From NCBI RefSeq assembly GCF_008369195.1, contig NZ_VOBC01000001.1, forward strand, positions 1,364,001 through 1,428,000: a DNA stretch of 64,000 nt, in the 5' to 3' direction. This stretch comes from Sporosarcina sp. ANT_H38 (GTDB taxonomy: Bacteria; Bacillota; Bacilli; Bacillales_A; Planococcaceae). Under the pieces are notes generated by a model. It saw nothing but the letters and a program-made list of their open reading frames with translations, made no database searches and was not told the origin of the DNA. Positions 36,006-44,614 of this stretch are shown here, piece after piece; the first letter of the stretch is position 1; each line of letters begins with the position of its first letter. A program made the position numbers and the translations under genes.

Positions 36006-37730
36006 ATGAAATATATTGAACACTCGAAAGAACTTACACTACATTTTCGTAAAAACTCAGAAACTGAAACCACAATCGCAGACCTTTCAAAGCTGCTCAA
36101 CTGTTCGGATCGGCATGTAAAAACCGTCGTAAAGTATCTACATCAACAAGGGCATATCCATTGGGCAATTCAAAATGGTCGAGGCAAAAAGCCAAAGATA
36201 ACCGTTCTTCAATCCAACCAAGAGATACTATTGAAAGAAGCGAAACACAACATTCAACACGGACATTATAAAGATGCATTCCAGATTATTCAGCAGTTTG
36301 ATAGCCAGTTACAAGCTGACTTTCAACAGTGGTTCGAAAAGCATCTGGGCCTCTCACAAGAACACTCGGCTGAACTATCCATCGATGTGATGCGCTATCC
36401 ATTTTACGAAACAAAACTCATCTTGGATCCGCTATACATCCTTTCCAGGCATGATGCACATATGGTTCAGCAAATCTTTGACCGGCTTGTGGAATATGAC
36501 AATGTCACCCATCAACTGCTCCCACGAATCGCTCACCACTGGGACAGTGATGATGGTATGCAATGGACCTTTTATCTTAGAAAGAGCGTCCGTTTCCATA
36601 ATGGTCGAGAGTTGACAAGTAATGATGTAAAAGCAACATTTGAGCGGTTTCCTTTGAATGATCCAATTATAAAAAATATGAAACAGATTTACACACCGTC
36701 CAAAAATATCATTATTTTCCAGCTAACAAAACTAGATTTTCTCTTCCCTAGATACTTATCCAACATGAAGACATCCATTGTGCCGATTGAAGTTATTGAA
36801 AAAGATGAACATTTTAAACTGTATCCTGTTGGTTGCGGTCCCTACCGATTAGTGCATCATGATGAGAATATGGTTCGTCTAGATGTCTTTCCTGACTATT
36901 ACGGTACTCGACCATGGTTAGACCGCGTGGAGATTATCAAAACCCCTTACTCAATTCATGATGAAACGAAACATCCACTCCTATTGAATGCACCGAATGC
37001 TACGTGGAATGAAGTACGAATTAAGGAAGAAGGAGCAGACTATATCACATTTAACTGTCGCAAGAATGGACCGATTCAAGACAAACAGTTCCGGCAACTC
37101 ATCTCCAATATCGTTAACCCATCCGATTTTTGTTTAGATGTTGGAAATGAAGAAGTCGCATACAGTTTTTTAACTGAACGTTCGGCAATGCTGAAGTCCG
37201 CTAATTTGCATCCTTCAAGTGAATACTTTGAAACAGATGTCGTTCTAAGAATTGCGGCTCAGCAAATCCGAAAAGACGCTAATCACGAACGAGAGGCTTT
37301 GCTCCTTCAAGCTCAGCTTGCACTGCACGGAATCGAATCGACTGTGGAACTCATCGACTTACATCAGCTGAATGACTGCTTGTACAAGCACTATGATTTG
37401 TTTGTTGGTGGCATTGCCTTAAGTGAAGATCGGCTTATATCTATTTTGACAGCAAGTCAATCTTCAAAACTTACCCTCTATCCTTGCTTAAATAATGAAA
37501 TGAAAACGTATGTGGATCAACAAATCACCACAATAAAAGAACTACGAGATGATACGACACGTTGGGAGACCTATTTTCAATTAGAGTCGTATTTAAAATC
37601 GAACCATATTCTTCTCTTTTTAAATCACCGCTCACACACTGTTTTTGAACCCCAAAATAGTCCATATGAAAATATACGTTTGGATTGTAATGGGAGAATT
37701 GATTATCGAAAAATCTGGAAGAGAATTTAG
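36006..37730 (+). CDS. SgrR family transcriptional regulator with solute-binding domain
   Basis: This 574-residue protein has an N-terminal winged HTH of SgrR type (TTIADLSKLLNCSDRHVKTVVKYLHQQG, about residues 22-50). A large family-5 extracellular solute-binding-like domain follows (about 120-570, with PRIAHHWDSDDGMQWTFYLR and VRFHNGRELTSNDVKATFERF). No signal peptide is present, so the binding domain works in the cytoplasm as a ligand sensor. In E. coli SgrR senses sugar-phosphate stress; the ligand here is unknown. It is divergent from the MFS exporter, its likely target. Confidence 0.88.
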   Translation: MKYIEHSKELTLHFRKNSETETTIADLSKLLNCSDRHVKTVVKYLHQQGHIHWAIQNGRGKKPKITVLQSNQEILLKEAKHNIQHGHYKDAFQIIQQFDSQLQADFQQWFEKHLGLSQEHSAELSIDVMRYPFYETKLILDPLYILSRHDAHMVQQIFDRLVEYDNVTHQLLPRIAHHWDSDDGMQWTFYLRKSVRFHNGRELTSNDVKATFERFPLNDPIIKNMKQIYTPSKNIIIFQLTKLDFLFPRYLSNMKTSIVPIEVIEKDEHFKLYPVGCGPYRLVHHDENMVRLDVFPDYYGTRPWLDRVEIIKTPYSIHDETKHPLLLNAPNATWNEVRIKEEGADYITFNCRKNGPIQDKQFRQLISNIVNPSDFCLDVGNEEVAYSFLTERSAMLKSANLHPSSEYFETDVVLRIAAQQIRKDANHEREALLLQAQLALHGIESTVELIDLHQLNDCLYKHYDLFVGGIALSEDRLISILTASQSSKLTLYPCLNNEMKTYVDQQITTIKELRDDTTRWETYFQLESYLKSNHILLFLNHRSHTVFEPQNSPYENIRLDCNGRIDYRKIWKRI

Positions 37731-37756
37731 TAGGTAATCGTAAATACGACTATAAT

Positions 37757-37787
37757 TATACTGACTTTTCCGTCATTTTTAGATAGA
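37757..37787 (+). promoter_or_regulatory. Operator-promoter element, copy 2 of a 21-bp perfect repeat
   Basis: Same 21 bases as 32484-32504, including TGAC-TTTTCC-GTCA. CTGACT as -35 is followed 17 bases later by TAGAAT as -10. The GalT-like gene starts about 45 bases after the -10. The palindrome over -35 suggests repression, perhaps by a TetR-type protein; that family is a guess from site shape. Confidence 0.6.
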
Positions 37788-37828
37788 ATTGATATAGCAT
37801 TCACTATTATTTAGTAGGGGGAATTTTC

Positions 37829-38863
37829 ATGTCTATCACATTCACAGCAAAAGAAGAGTTCTTTACGTTTCATGATCCAATGCAAGATGGTAAATTGATT
37901 GATCGCAAAACTGAAATTCGAATGGATCCACTAACAGGCGAAACATCCCGAATTATATTCGACCCAGGCGCCCCCTTTACATCAACTGACTATTCGGAGC
38001 TCGCAAAACAAACCTCCGGTAATAAATGTCCATTCTGTCCCGAAAACGTGCACACCTTCACACCCAAATTTCCGAATGAATTAATCGAAGATGGCAGGAT
38101 TATTCAAGGCGAAGCCGTCGTTTTTCCAAACCTCTTTCCATACAGTAAGCATAATGCGGTGGTCCGTATGTGCGATCAGCATTTCGTCAAACTCAATGAG
38201 TTCACAACAGCAATGATTGCCAATTCCTTTTCTGCTGCGCATAGCTATTTGAATAAAGTTATCGCCCAAGATCCGGAAACCGCTTACGCATCCATCAACT
38301 GGAACTACTTACCCTCTTCAGGCGGTAGCATTTTACATCCACATATTCATGTGCTGGCCTCTGAAATGCCGACTAACTACCAATTAACAGCATTAGCAAG
38401 TAGCGAGCAGTTTCACATAGAAACCGGCAGCAACTACTACGATTCTTTAGTAGAAAGCGAGCGTGAAATCGATGAGCGCTATATCGCGACCGTGGGTTCC
38501 ATCGACTGGGTTCATGCTTTCGCGCCGAAAAGTCATACTGATTTTATCGGAGTGCTAAATACTTCTTCGTTAGATGGATTAAACGATAGCAACTGGCAGG
38601 ATCTCGCAGAAAGTCTCACAGGTTTTTTCCATTACTTTGAATCCATTGGCATCACAAGTTTTAACCTTGCCTTGTTTATTCCTGTTAGTAAGAATTCATC
38701 AGAACGCGTTCACGTACGAATTGTTCCCCGTTTGACAATCGGTGCACTCCAAACAAGTGACATGAACGTTTTCAATTTCTTACATGGCGAACCACTGTGC
38801 TTGAAAGTACCTGAAGAAACAACAAAAGAAGTAGCTAGTTATTTCAACATGTCTGTTGATTAA
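37829..38863 (+). CDS. Galactose-1-phosphate uridylyltransferase-like (HIT superfamily) protein
   Basis: This 344-residue protein has the GalT/ADP-glucose phosphorylase layout. A zinc-like CPFCPEN is at about residues 68-74. The second half has NWNYLPSSGGSILHPHIHVLAS, whose HPHIH aligns with the nucleotidyl-histidine motif HPHxQ/H of GalT and HIT transferases. KTEIRMDPLTGETSRIIF at the start also fits. No Leloir pathway genes are nearby, so true GalT activity is doubtful; a nucleotide phosphorylase or other nucleotidyltransferase is as likely. It has a dedicated promoter with an operator-like palindrome. ATG follows TAGGGGGAATTTTC. Confidence 0.75.
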   Translation: MSITFTAKEEFFTFHDPMQDGKLIDRKTEIRMDPLTGETSRIIFDPGAPFTSTDYSELAKQTSGNKCPFCPENVHTFTPKFPNELIEDGRIIQGEAVVFPNLFPYSKHNAVVRMCDQHFVKLNEFTTAMIANSFSAAHSYLNKVIAQDPETAYASINWNYLPSSGGSILHPHIHVLASEMPTNYQLTALASSEQFHIETGSNYYDSLVESEREIDERYIATVGSIDWVHAFAPKSHTDFIGVLNTSSLDGLNDSNWQDLAESLTGFFHYFESIGITSFNLALFIPVSKNSSERVHVRIVPRLTIGALQTSDMNVFNFLHGEPLCLKVPEETTKEVASYFNMSVD

Positions 38864-39424
38864 CCATTAATTTGCATAAAATACTGGTTAAAAGAGTTTA
38901 ATAACCTCTATTTTCACTGGACCATATCCGGCTCGCTTTCGGTTAACTGTTCATGACAGATTTAAGAAGGAACTGCAATTCATTCCTTCTTAGTAATACT
39001 GTTACGAATTGTTGCCTGTCGCCTTCCTACAATGTTCAAGTGAAAGATACAATTGGTTTGAAAGCAAAGAATAGATGCCTTTCTATAGAAATTGTAAGTG
39101 CCCGAAGATACAATTTCGGACACTCTAGTACTTTGTATAATGTGTTCCTTGCTTACTTCTAGCAAAGATTATACATCTAATCATGTGATGCCTTATAGAA
39201 AGTGACACTTCTTCAAAATAAAGAAGAAAAAGCCATAGAGAACGCATCAGCCGTCAAAATTGCATCTTTGGCGGCTTTTCTCCAGTTAGGAAGACAGCTA
39301 TTCTTTCCTCCCAAAAAGATTCGGCACTCTGTGTACTTATGCATTTGGAGAGCGATGGATAGAAGACAACCAGACAATTACCGAAAAAAATGTGTAGGGA
39401 TTCGTAATAGAAGTCATTTAATCC

Positions 39425-39474
39425 AAAGCGATCCGAAAGCGCAACTACACAAGTATCGGCGAGGGGAAATCAAA
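39425..39474 (+). repeat. Dispersed intergenic repeat, 50-bp copy
   Basis: Matches 28453-28503 at about 80% with a one-base indel; shares AAAGCGCAACTA (allowing C/G at the first change) and ends AATCAAA. Confidence 0.65.
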
Positions 39475-39538
39475 TTATTTACTAGTTAATTTTGGTTAAT
39501 CAACAGTCATATTATTTCAAATAAGAAAAGCGTGTGGT

Positions 39539-39572
39539 GCTGAAGCCTAGACACTGTTCCATGTAATGCGCC
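39539..39572 (-). repeat. Degenerate dispersed intergenic repeat (CTAGACACTGTTCC type)
   Basis: Contains CTAGACACTGTTCCA, an exact 15-base match to 54350-54364, followed by TGCGCC. Confidence 0.5.
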
Positions 39573-39718
39573 TACACTGTTTTATATACCGTATTCAAAA
39601 CTTTAACATATATAGCAATGCTAGTTTATATACTTTCACTCATCCTAAATAATAGTACAATCATATACACTTTACAGAATATCCACTCCTTTTTAATCAA
39701 CTATCACCAAAGCCATAA

Positions 39719-39763
39719 AAAAAGAGTCTTTCAGTTTTTCCGACTGAGAAGACTCTCTTTTTG
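39719..39763 (-). terminator. Terminator of ctaB
   Basis: AAAAGAGTCTTTCAGT and ACTGAGAAGACTCTCTTTT form a long stem with a bulge; T-rich on the minus strand. Confidence 0.85.
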
Positions 39764-39785
39764 CATTTTTATTCATTTTCGAAAC

Positions 39786-40727
39786 TCAGCTAAAGACCGG
39801 CAATGTAACAAGAATCATCAGTGTAAACAAGATAGCCACATAATTCACGGAACACATGAACATCAGATGTGCCCACTTCATATCGTTTTTTGTGAAAAAT
39901 CCGGTTATAGCTGCAACCAGCCACCCGATGTTCATCAGTGTAGCGATGACAACAAAAAGTGTTCCAAGCGAACCTAAAAAGAATGGTAATGGAAGTAAGC
40001 ATGCTATATAGACAACCATTTGTCGCTTAGTAAAATTAAATCCATAAACGACTGGAAGCATCGCCACTTTTGCCAAACTGTATTCTTCTACTTTCTTCAT
40101 CGCAATAGCGAATGTATGCGGCATTTGCCATATGAATAGGATAAGCGTTAATACGATTGGGACGATATGAAAACCGGGTGCAATTGCTGCCCATCCGATT
40201 AATGGCGTCACAGCACCTGACACACTGCCAATTACCGTATTCAACGTATATCTACGTTTTGACCACATTGTGTATAAAATAACATACGTAAACCATCCAA
40301 TGGATGCATAGACGGTCGCTTCAATTGTAGTAAAAGCTAGAAGTACTAAACCTACTACAGATAATGCAATTCCTAATCTAAAGACAAATTTAAGCGAGAA
40401 ATTCCCAGTAACTGTCGGACGGTTTTTGGTCCGCTGCATTACTGTATCAATGTCGACATCATACCAGTTATTCAGGACAAGTGCTCCGGCCATAACAAGT
40501 GTACTGCCTGAAATCGTCAACAAAAATACATCCCAGTTTTCCAAAAATGTTACTTCCGAAAAATAGAGCGCTAACCAAAATCCTGTGAGTACAGGTAGCA
40601 CATTAGAAATTAAGACTATCCCCTTAAATAGAGATTTAAAATCAGTGAATAGCGTAGAAATATTTTGTTCTTTCGAAACAGTTTTTTCATCAACCTTATC
40701 CCAAGATGGATCCATTACTTTAGTCAT
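39786..40727 (-). CDS. ctaB: Protoheme IX farnesyltransferase
   Basis: This 313-residue UbiA-family prenyltransferase converts haem b to haem o for cytochrome oxidase. The first aspartate motif is NNWYDVDIDTVMQRTKNRP (about residues 92-110), and there are eight or nine membrane helices. ATG at 40727 is chosen for GAGGAGAG seven bases upstream; the frame extends to 40781 without a better site. ctaA and oxidase genes are not adjacent, so this may be a second copy or a relocated gene. It follows the sulfonate-transport gene on the same strand with a 207-base gap. Confidence 0.92.
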   Translation of the reverse strand: MTKVMDPSWDKVDEKTVSKEQNISTLFTDFKSLFKGIVLISNVLPVLTGFWLALYFSEVTFLENWDVFLLTISGSTLVMAGALVLNNWYDVDIDTVMQRTKNRPTVTGNFSLKFVFRLGIALSVVGLVLLAFTTIEATVYASIGWFTYVILYTMWSKRRYTLNTVIGSVSGAVTPLIGWAAIAPGFHIVPIVLTLILFIWQMPHTFAIAMKKVEEYSLAKVAMLPVVYGFNFTKRQMVVYIACLLPLPFFLGSLGTLFVVIATLMNIGWLVAAITGFFTKNDMKWAHLMFMCSVNYVAILFTLMILVTLPVFS

Positions 40728-40934
40728 CAATTCGTCTCTCCTCAAAAAAGCCAGGTACTTTTCTAATTGGCGGATTCGCAATTCGTTCAGTGACTGGCAT
40801 GCTTAACTCCATTTTACTCTTAGTCTTCAAGTAAGACAAAGGAAAGCTTTGTGACATTTTTATATCTAACTCAAAAAAGGATTGAAAACATCATATTGAT
40901 GATTCCAATCCCCCTAAAAATAAGCAGAGTTATA

Positions 40935-41939
40935 TTATTTTCCTTCTACAGACTTCAACTGATCCAATTGAATTAAGCCTTCAATTTCACTACTAGGGAT
41001 ATACCCTGCTTCCTTACTGATATCAGCCATCTCCTGAATCACTTCTTCATTGACAGATGTTGTTACTTTTAGATGCTTAAATGCAACTTCTAACTCCGCT
41101 TTGTCAATTTCTTTTCCTGTTAATCCTTTGATGTGTTTATTTACTAGATCTTGACTTTCTTCAGGATTTTGCTCAATAAATGCTACTGCTTTTACATGGG
41201 CTGTTAAATAAGCTTTTACTAAAGTTTCATTATCTAAAAACTTCTTACTTGCTGCAACCACTGTATTTGTGGATTCTTTCCCCCAAGCGAATGATTCCCA
41301 GTCTAACAACAATTGACCTTTCGCCTGGGATTCCAAAATATAACCCCATGGTTCTTGTGTTGCTGCAGCATCAACGGACTTTTGAATAAAGAGCGTTGCT
41401 GTATCAGCAGGTGCTGCGGCAAACATTTCAACGGTACCGCCATTTAATGTAGGTTTCAGACCCACATCTTGTAGCGCCTTACGCAGCATCACGTCTTGGG
41501 TACTTCCTATCACAGGAATTGCGACTTTCTTTCCGTCTAAGTCGGCCAGTTCTCTAATGTTACTATGTTCACTCGCAACTAGGACTGCCCCCCCGTTTAC
41601 AGCGCCTGAAATAATATGGTAGTTGGGTTCTTTTACGTAGAAGTTCAGTAAAGGACCCGGCCCAACTGTTCCTACATCAATTGATTTAGTCGCCATCGCT
41701 TCCATAAACAAGCCGCCGTTACTGACGGTCTTTGTGTTGATTTTAATATCCTCCCCAAACGCTTCTGTGAAATAGCCTTTCTCTAACGCAACGATTGTAG
41801 CGATATGCGTTAAATTTGGGAAATAACCAATGTTCACTTCTTTAACGTCTTGTGCTCCCTTTTCTGTTTTTCCACATCCAGATACAATAGCAAACACAGC
41901 TAAAGAAATAAGCCCAAGTAACAATAAATTACGTTTCAT
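40935..41939 (-). CDS. ssuA: ABC transporter solute-binding lipoprotein, NrtA/SsuA/TauA family
   Basis: This 334-residue lipoprotein (LLGLISLAVFAIVSGCGK, lipobox VSGC) has a periplasmic-binding-like fold of the nitrate/sulfonate/taurine class: VNIGYFPNLTHIATIVALEKG, and GTVGPGPLLNFYVK. Placement with cysteine synthesis genes favours a sulfonate or another organosulfur substrate. ATG at 41939 follows GGGGAGAG; the frame extends to 41972. It is the third gene of the ssuBCA order seen here (ATPase, permease, binding protein). The exact substrate is inferred from context. Confidence 0.85.
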   Translation of the reverse strand: MKRNLLLLGLISLAVFAIVSGCGKTEKGAQDVKEVNIGYFPNLTHIATIVALEKGYFTEAFGEDIKINTKTVSNGGLFMEAMATKSIDVGTVGPGPLLNFYVKEPNYHIISGAVNGGAVLVASEHSNIRELADLDGKKVAIPVIGSTQDVMLRKALQDVGLKPTLNGGTVEMFAAAPADTATLFIQKSVDAAATQEPWGYILESQAKGQLLLDWESFAWGKESTNTVVAASKKFLDNETLVKAYLTAHVKAVAFIEQNPEESQDLVNKHIKGLTGKEIDKAELEVAFKHLKVTTSVNEEVIQEMADISKEAGYIPSSEIEGLIQLDQLKSVEGK

Positions 41940-41975
41940 TCTGTTCTCTCCCCATCTGTCATTATTTATCATTAC

Positions 41976-42728
41976 TTAACTGATTCCCCATTTTTTCTGC
42001 ACATTGCGCTCAAGTCGTAAAAAGACCAGATTATCCATGATTGTACCGATAACACCAATAATAATCATGACTGATATAACTAAATCCATTTGTCCCAATG
42101 ATCTCCCCATTTCTAAAAGATGCCCCAAACCGCCACCAGCTCCGAGCAGTTCCCCTGCCATTAATGCGCGCCAGGAAAATGCCCAGGCAATTCGTAATCC
42201 TGATATAAGTTGTGGGACAGATGCTGGTATAATGACTGTTCGTAAAAAGTGAAAACCGCCAGACCCTAATGTTTTAGCAACTTGTTGATAAAGCCTAGGC
42301 ACATTTTTAAAACCACTTGTCGCGTTGATTGTCATTGTCCATGTTGCGCCAATTGTTACAATGAAAAGAATGGACAAATCGTTCAAACCAAACCAAATAA
42401 TAGCAAGCGGGAACCACACAATACTCGGAATCGATTGCAATGCTGTGACAAGAAAACCGAGTGTGTCTTCCACTAACTTAGAACGCCATATGAGATAGCC
42501 TAAAAAAAGACCGAGGACTGTAGCAATAATAAATCCAATTAATAGACGGCTCATGCTTGTTAGAATTGCAGTCAATATTTGCCCACTTACAATACCTGTG
42601 TAAAGTGTATGCAGTACTTGGCTGAGACTCGGAAACATGAAATCGGGTAAACTCGATAATCTAGATGTGACTTCCCATATCACCGCTAGAATTCCGATGA
42701 ATAGGATCCGTCTTAAAAATGTAGTCAT
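41976..42728 (-). CDS. ssuC: ABC transporter permease, SsuC/TauC type
   Basis: This 250-residue permease has six membrane helices and the EAA-type loop (QVAKTLGSGGFHFLRTVIIPASVPQLISGLR). It is a member of the nitrate/sulfonate/taurine permease family. It starts inside the ATPase gene, overlapping its 3' end by 68 bases, with GAAGGAGGAAATGGGGG ahead of the ATG, so it is translated from its own site. Confidence 0.88.
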   Translation of the reverse strand: MTTFLRRILFIGILAVIWEVTSRLSSLPDFMFPSLSQVLHTLYTGIVSGQILTAILTSMSRLLIGFIIATVLGLFLGYLIWRSKLVEDTLGFLVTALQSIPSIVWFPLAIIWFGLNDLSILFIVTIGATWTMTINATSGFKNVPRLYQQVAKTLGSGGFHFLRTVIIPASVPQLISGLRIAWAFSWRALMAGELLGAGGGLGHLLEMGRSLGQMDLVISVMIIIGVIGTIMDNLVFLRLERNVQKKWGIS

Positions 42729-43503
42729 CCCCCATTTCCTCCTTCAATACTTTCTCAATTTCACCTTGCAGTGATGCCAATATCTGTTTTTCCAAATGAA
42801 ATGTAACGTCATTAGGCATAATGCCATCTTTCATTGTCGTTGAAGAATGAATCTCTTTGATTCTTCCAGGGCGCGTTTCGAAAACGACAATCTTTTCGGA
42901 TAAAAGGACTGCCTCCCGAATGTTATGCGTAACGAAAAAGATTGTCACCTTCGTTTTTTGCCATATTTCCAGCAGCTCATTATGTAACACCATTCTCGTT
43001 TGCTCGTCTAGTGCTGCAAACGGTTCATCCATCAATAATATAGCGGGTTCCATGACAAGTGCGCGTGCGATAGCAACGCGTTGTTTCATACCTCCAGACA
43101 ACTGATGCGGATAGGCGTCGATAAAATTGCTCAAATGGACCATTTTTAACATTTCTCTCGCTTTGTCCTCTGCCTGTTTTTTTTGCAAACCCTTCAAACG
43201 TAAGCCGTACGTTACATTATCAAGAACTGTTAACCACGGAAACAATCCATCCTGCTGAAAAACGACAACACGATCTGGTCCAGGATCCGTCACTACTTTT
43301 CCAGCAATCCGAATTTCCCCCTGATCAGCCTTCTCAAGACCTGCAATCAGATAGAGCAATGTTGACTTCCCGCAACCCGAAGGTCCAACAATTGAAACAA
43401 ATTGCCCTTTTTCCACGTCTAACGAGATATTATCCAGTACTTTCACATGACCTTTTTCTTTGTGTGGAAAACTTTTAACAATGCCATCTATTGTTAAATA
43501 CAT
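42661..43503 (-). CDS. ssuB: ABC transporter ATP-binding protein, SsuB/TauB type
   Basis: This 280-residue ATPase has Walker A GPSGCGKST, Q-loop VVFQQDGLFPW, signature LSGGMKQRVAIARALV, Walker B ILLMDEPFAALD and switch histidine FFVTHNIREAVLL. The QDGLFPW sequence is typical of nitrate/sulfonate/taurine ATPases. The C-terminus is extended to residue 280 and overlaps the permease gene. It is the first gene of ssuBCA, 176 bases after cysK, with a structured leader candidate between them. Confidence 0.9.
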   Translation of the reverse strand: MYLTIDGIVKSFPHKEKGHVKVLDNISLDVEKGQFVSIVGPSGCGKSTLLYLIAGLEKADQGEIRIAGKVVTDPGPDRVVVFQQDGLFPWLTVLDNVTYGLRLKGLQKKQAEDKAREMLKMVHLSNFIDAYPHQLSGGMKQRVAIARALVMEPAILLMDEPFAALDEQTRMVLHNELLEIWQKTKVTIFFVTHNIREAVLLSEKIVVFETRPGRIKEIHSSTTMKDGIMPNDVTFHLEKQILASLQGEIEKVLKEEMGDDYIFKTDPIHRNSSGDMGSHI

Positions 43504-43534
43504 TCAAATATCCCCTTTCCTAAAATCCCCTATA

Positions 43535-43630
43535 TTGTAGGTTAAGTTAATGATTCCATTCGATAATGCCTCGACGCTTCGGGGATGCCTACGTTCAGTT
43601 CATATGCCATATCCAATACTTCAACCTACA
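43535..43630 (-). ncRNA. Candidate structured leader RNA upstream of ssuBCA
   Basis: On the minus strand UGUAGGUUGAAGU (43618-43630) pairs with ACUUAACCUACA (43536-43547) with one bulge. The closing stem encloses about 70 bases that can form a central hairpin CCCCGAAGCGUCGAGG near 43572-43584 and flanking helices. It sits between cysK and ssuB, directly before the ssuB ribosome binding site region. It is not an S-box or T-box by sequence. Could be a regulatory leader or a processed spacer. Confidence 0.4.
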
Positions 43631-43679
43631 TAGCAATTACATTACTAATAACTGCCCAATCTGCGTGTTAGAATGGCTA

Positions 43680-44609
43680 TTAAAATTCGAACAAATCGCT
43701 TGATAAATAGCGTTCACCAGAATCTGGTGCAATACAGACTACAGTATCTTTCGGAGTCAATCGCCTCGCAACGGTTAATGCCGCATATATGGATGCTCCC
43801 CCTGAAGGACCTAGGAGAATCCCTTCATTCACTGCTACGTTCCGTACCGTCTCGTAAGCTTCATCATCTTTTATCATAAAAATCTCATCGTAGACATCCG
43901 TATTCAGTACAGAAGGAATAAACCCTGGACTTGTTCCTACTAATTTATGTTTTCCTGGCTTACCACCCGATAGAACAGGTGATCCAGCTGGCTCTACAAC
44001 GTGAACTGATATACTATCATCATGTTCTTTAAGCGCTTCTCCTGTACCAGTCACTGTCCCGCCCGTTCCTGAAGTACAGACAAAAGCACTAAGCGTTCTC
44101 CCTATCGACTCTAGCGCAGTAATAATTTCAATTGCTGTCGTTGTTCGATGGATATTAGGATTTGCTGGGTTTTCAAATTGCATAGGGATAAAACTGCCTT
44201 CGATTTGTGCAGCTAATTCATTTGCTTTTGCAATCGCACCTGGCATTCTTTCATCGCTGGGTGTCAGAACGACTTTAGCACCGTATGCTTTCATTAAATT
44301 AATGCGTTCTATCGTTGCGTTATCGGGCATGACGAAAATTGCTTGATAACCTCTCGCTGCAGCATTCATCGCCAAGCCAATCCCTGTATTACCTGATGTA
44401 GGCTCTATAATTGTTGCTCCTGCCATTAATTTCCCGCTTTTTTCTGCTTCAACAATCATATTGTATGCTGCCCTGTCTTTTACACTTCCGCTTGGATTAA
44501 AATATTCAAGCTTCACATAAACAGCTGCCCCTTGTGGATCCGGAACTCTATTTAATCTTACAAGAGGCGTATTTCCAATCAATTCAGCAATATTGTTTAC
44601 GACTTGCAT
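43680..44609 (-). CDS. cysK: Cysteine synthase (O-acetylserine sulfhydrylase)
   Basis: This 309-residue PLP enzyme makes cysteine from O-acetylserine and sulfide. The PLP lysine is in FNPSGSVKDRAA (about residue 43), the substrate loop in EPTSGNTGIGLA, the phosphate-binding loop in TSGTGGTVTGTG, and the C-terminal serine motif in GPSGGASIYAA. ATG at 44609 is preferred because GGGAGG lies nine bases upstream; the ATG at 44618 abuts that site. It follows the siroheme gene sirC by five bases, tying cysteine synthesis to sulfite reduction in one transcript. Confidence 0.93.
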   Translation of the reverse strand: MQVVNNIAELIGNTPLVRLNRVPDPQGAAVYVKLEYFNPSGSVKDRAAYNMIVEAEKSGKLMAGATIIEPTSGNTGIGLAMNAAARGYQAIFVMPDNATIERINLMKAYGAKVVLTPSDERMPGAIAKANELAAQIEGSFIPMQFENPANPNIHRTTTAIEIITALESIGRTLSAFVCTSGTGGTVTGTGEALKEHDDSISVHVVEPAGSPVLSGGKPGKHKLVGTSPGFIPSVLNTDVYDEIFMIKDDEAYETVRNVAVNEGILLGPSGGASIYAALTVARRLTPKDTVVCIAPDSGERYLSSDLFEF

Positions 44610-44614
44610 GTTTG

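Larger units (their letters stand above)
38864..39718. other. Long intergenic region with hairpins and repeats, no gene
   Basis: About 850 bases without a supportable gene. Hairpins are: AAGAAGGAA/TTCCTTCTT (38964-38991), an imperfect GTGCCCGAA/TTCGGACAC stem near 39096-39125, and AGCCGTCAAA/TTTGGCGGCT followed by TTTT (39249-39284, terminator-like on plus). It also carries one copy of each dispersed repeat (39425-39474 and 39539-39572). Short open frames here have no ribosome binding site or family resemblance. Confidence 0.5.

Noticed and set aside
38953..39489. Two short plus-strand frames (69 and 95 codons)
   Set aside because: No ribosome binding sites or recognisable domains, and they cover hairpins and a dispersed repeat.
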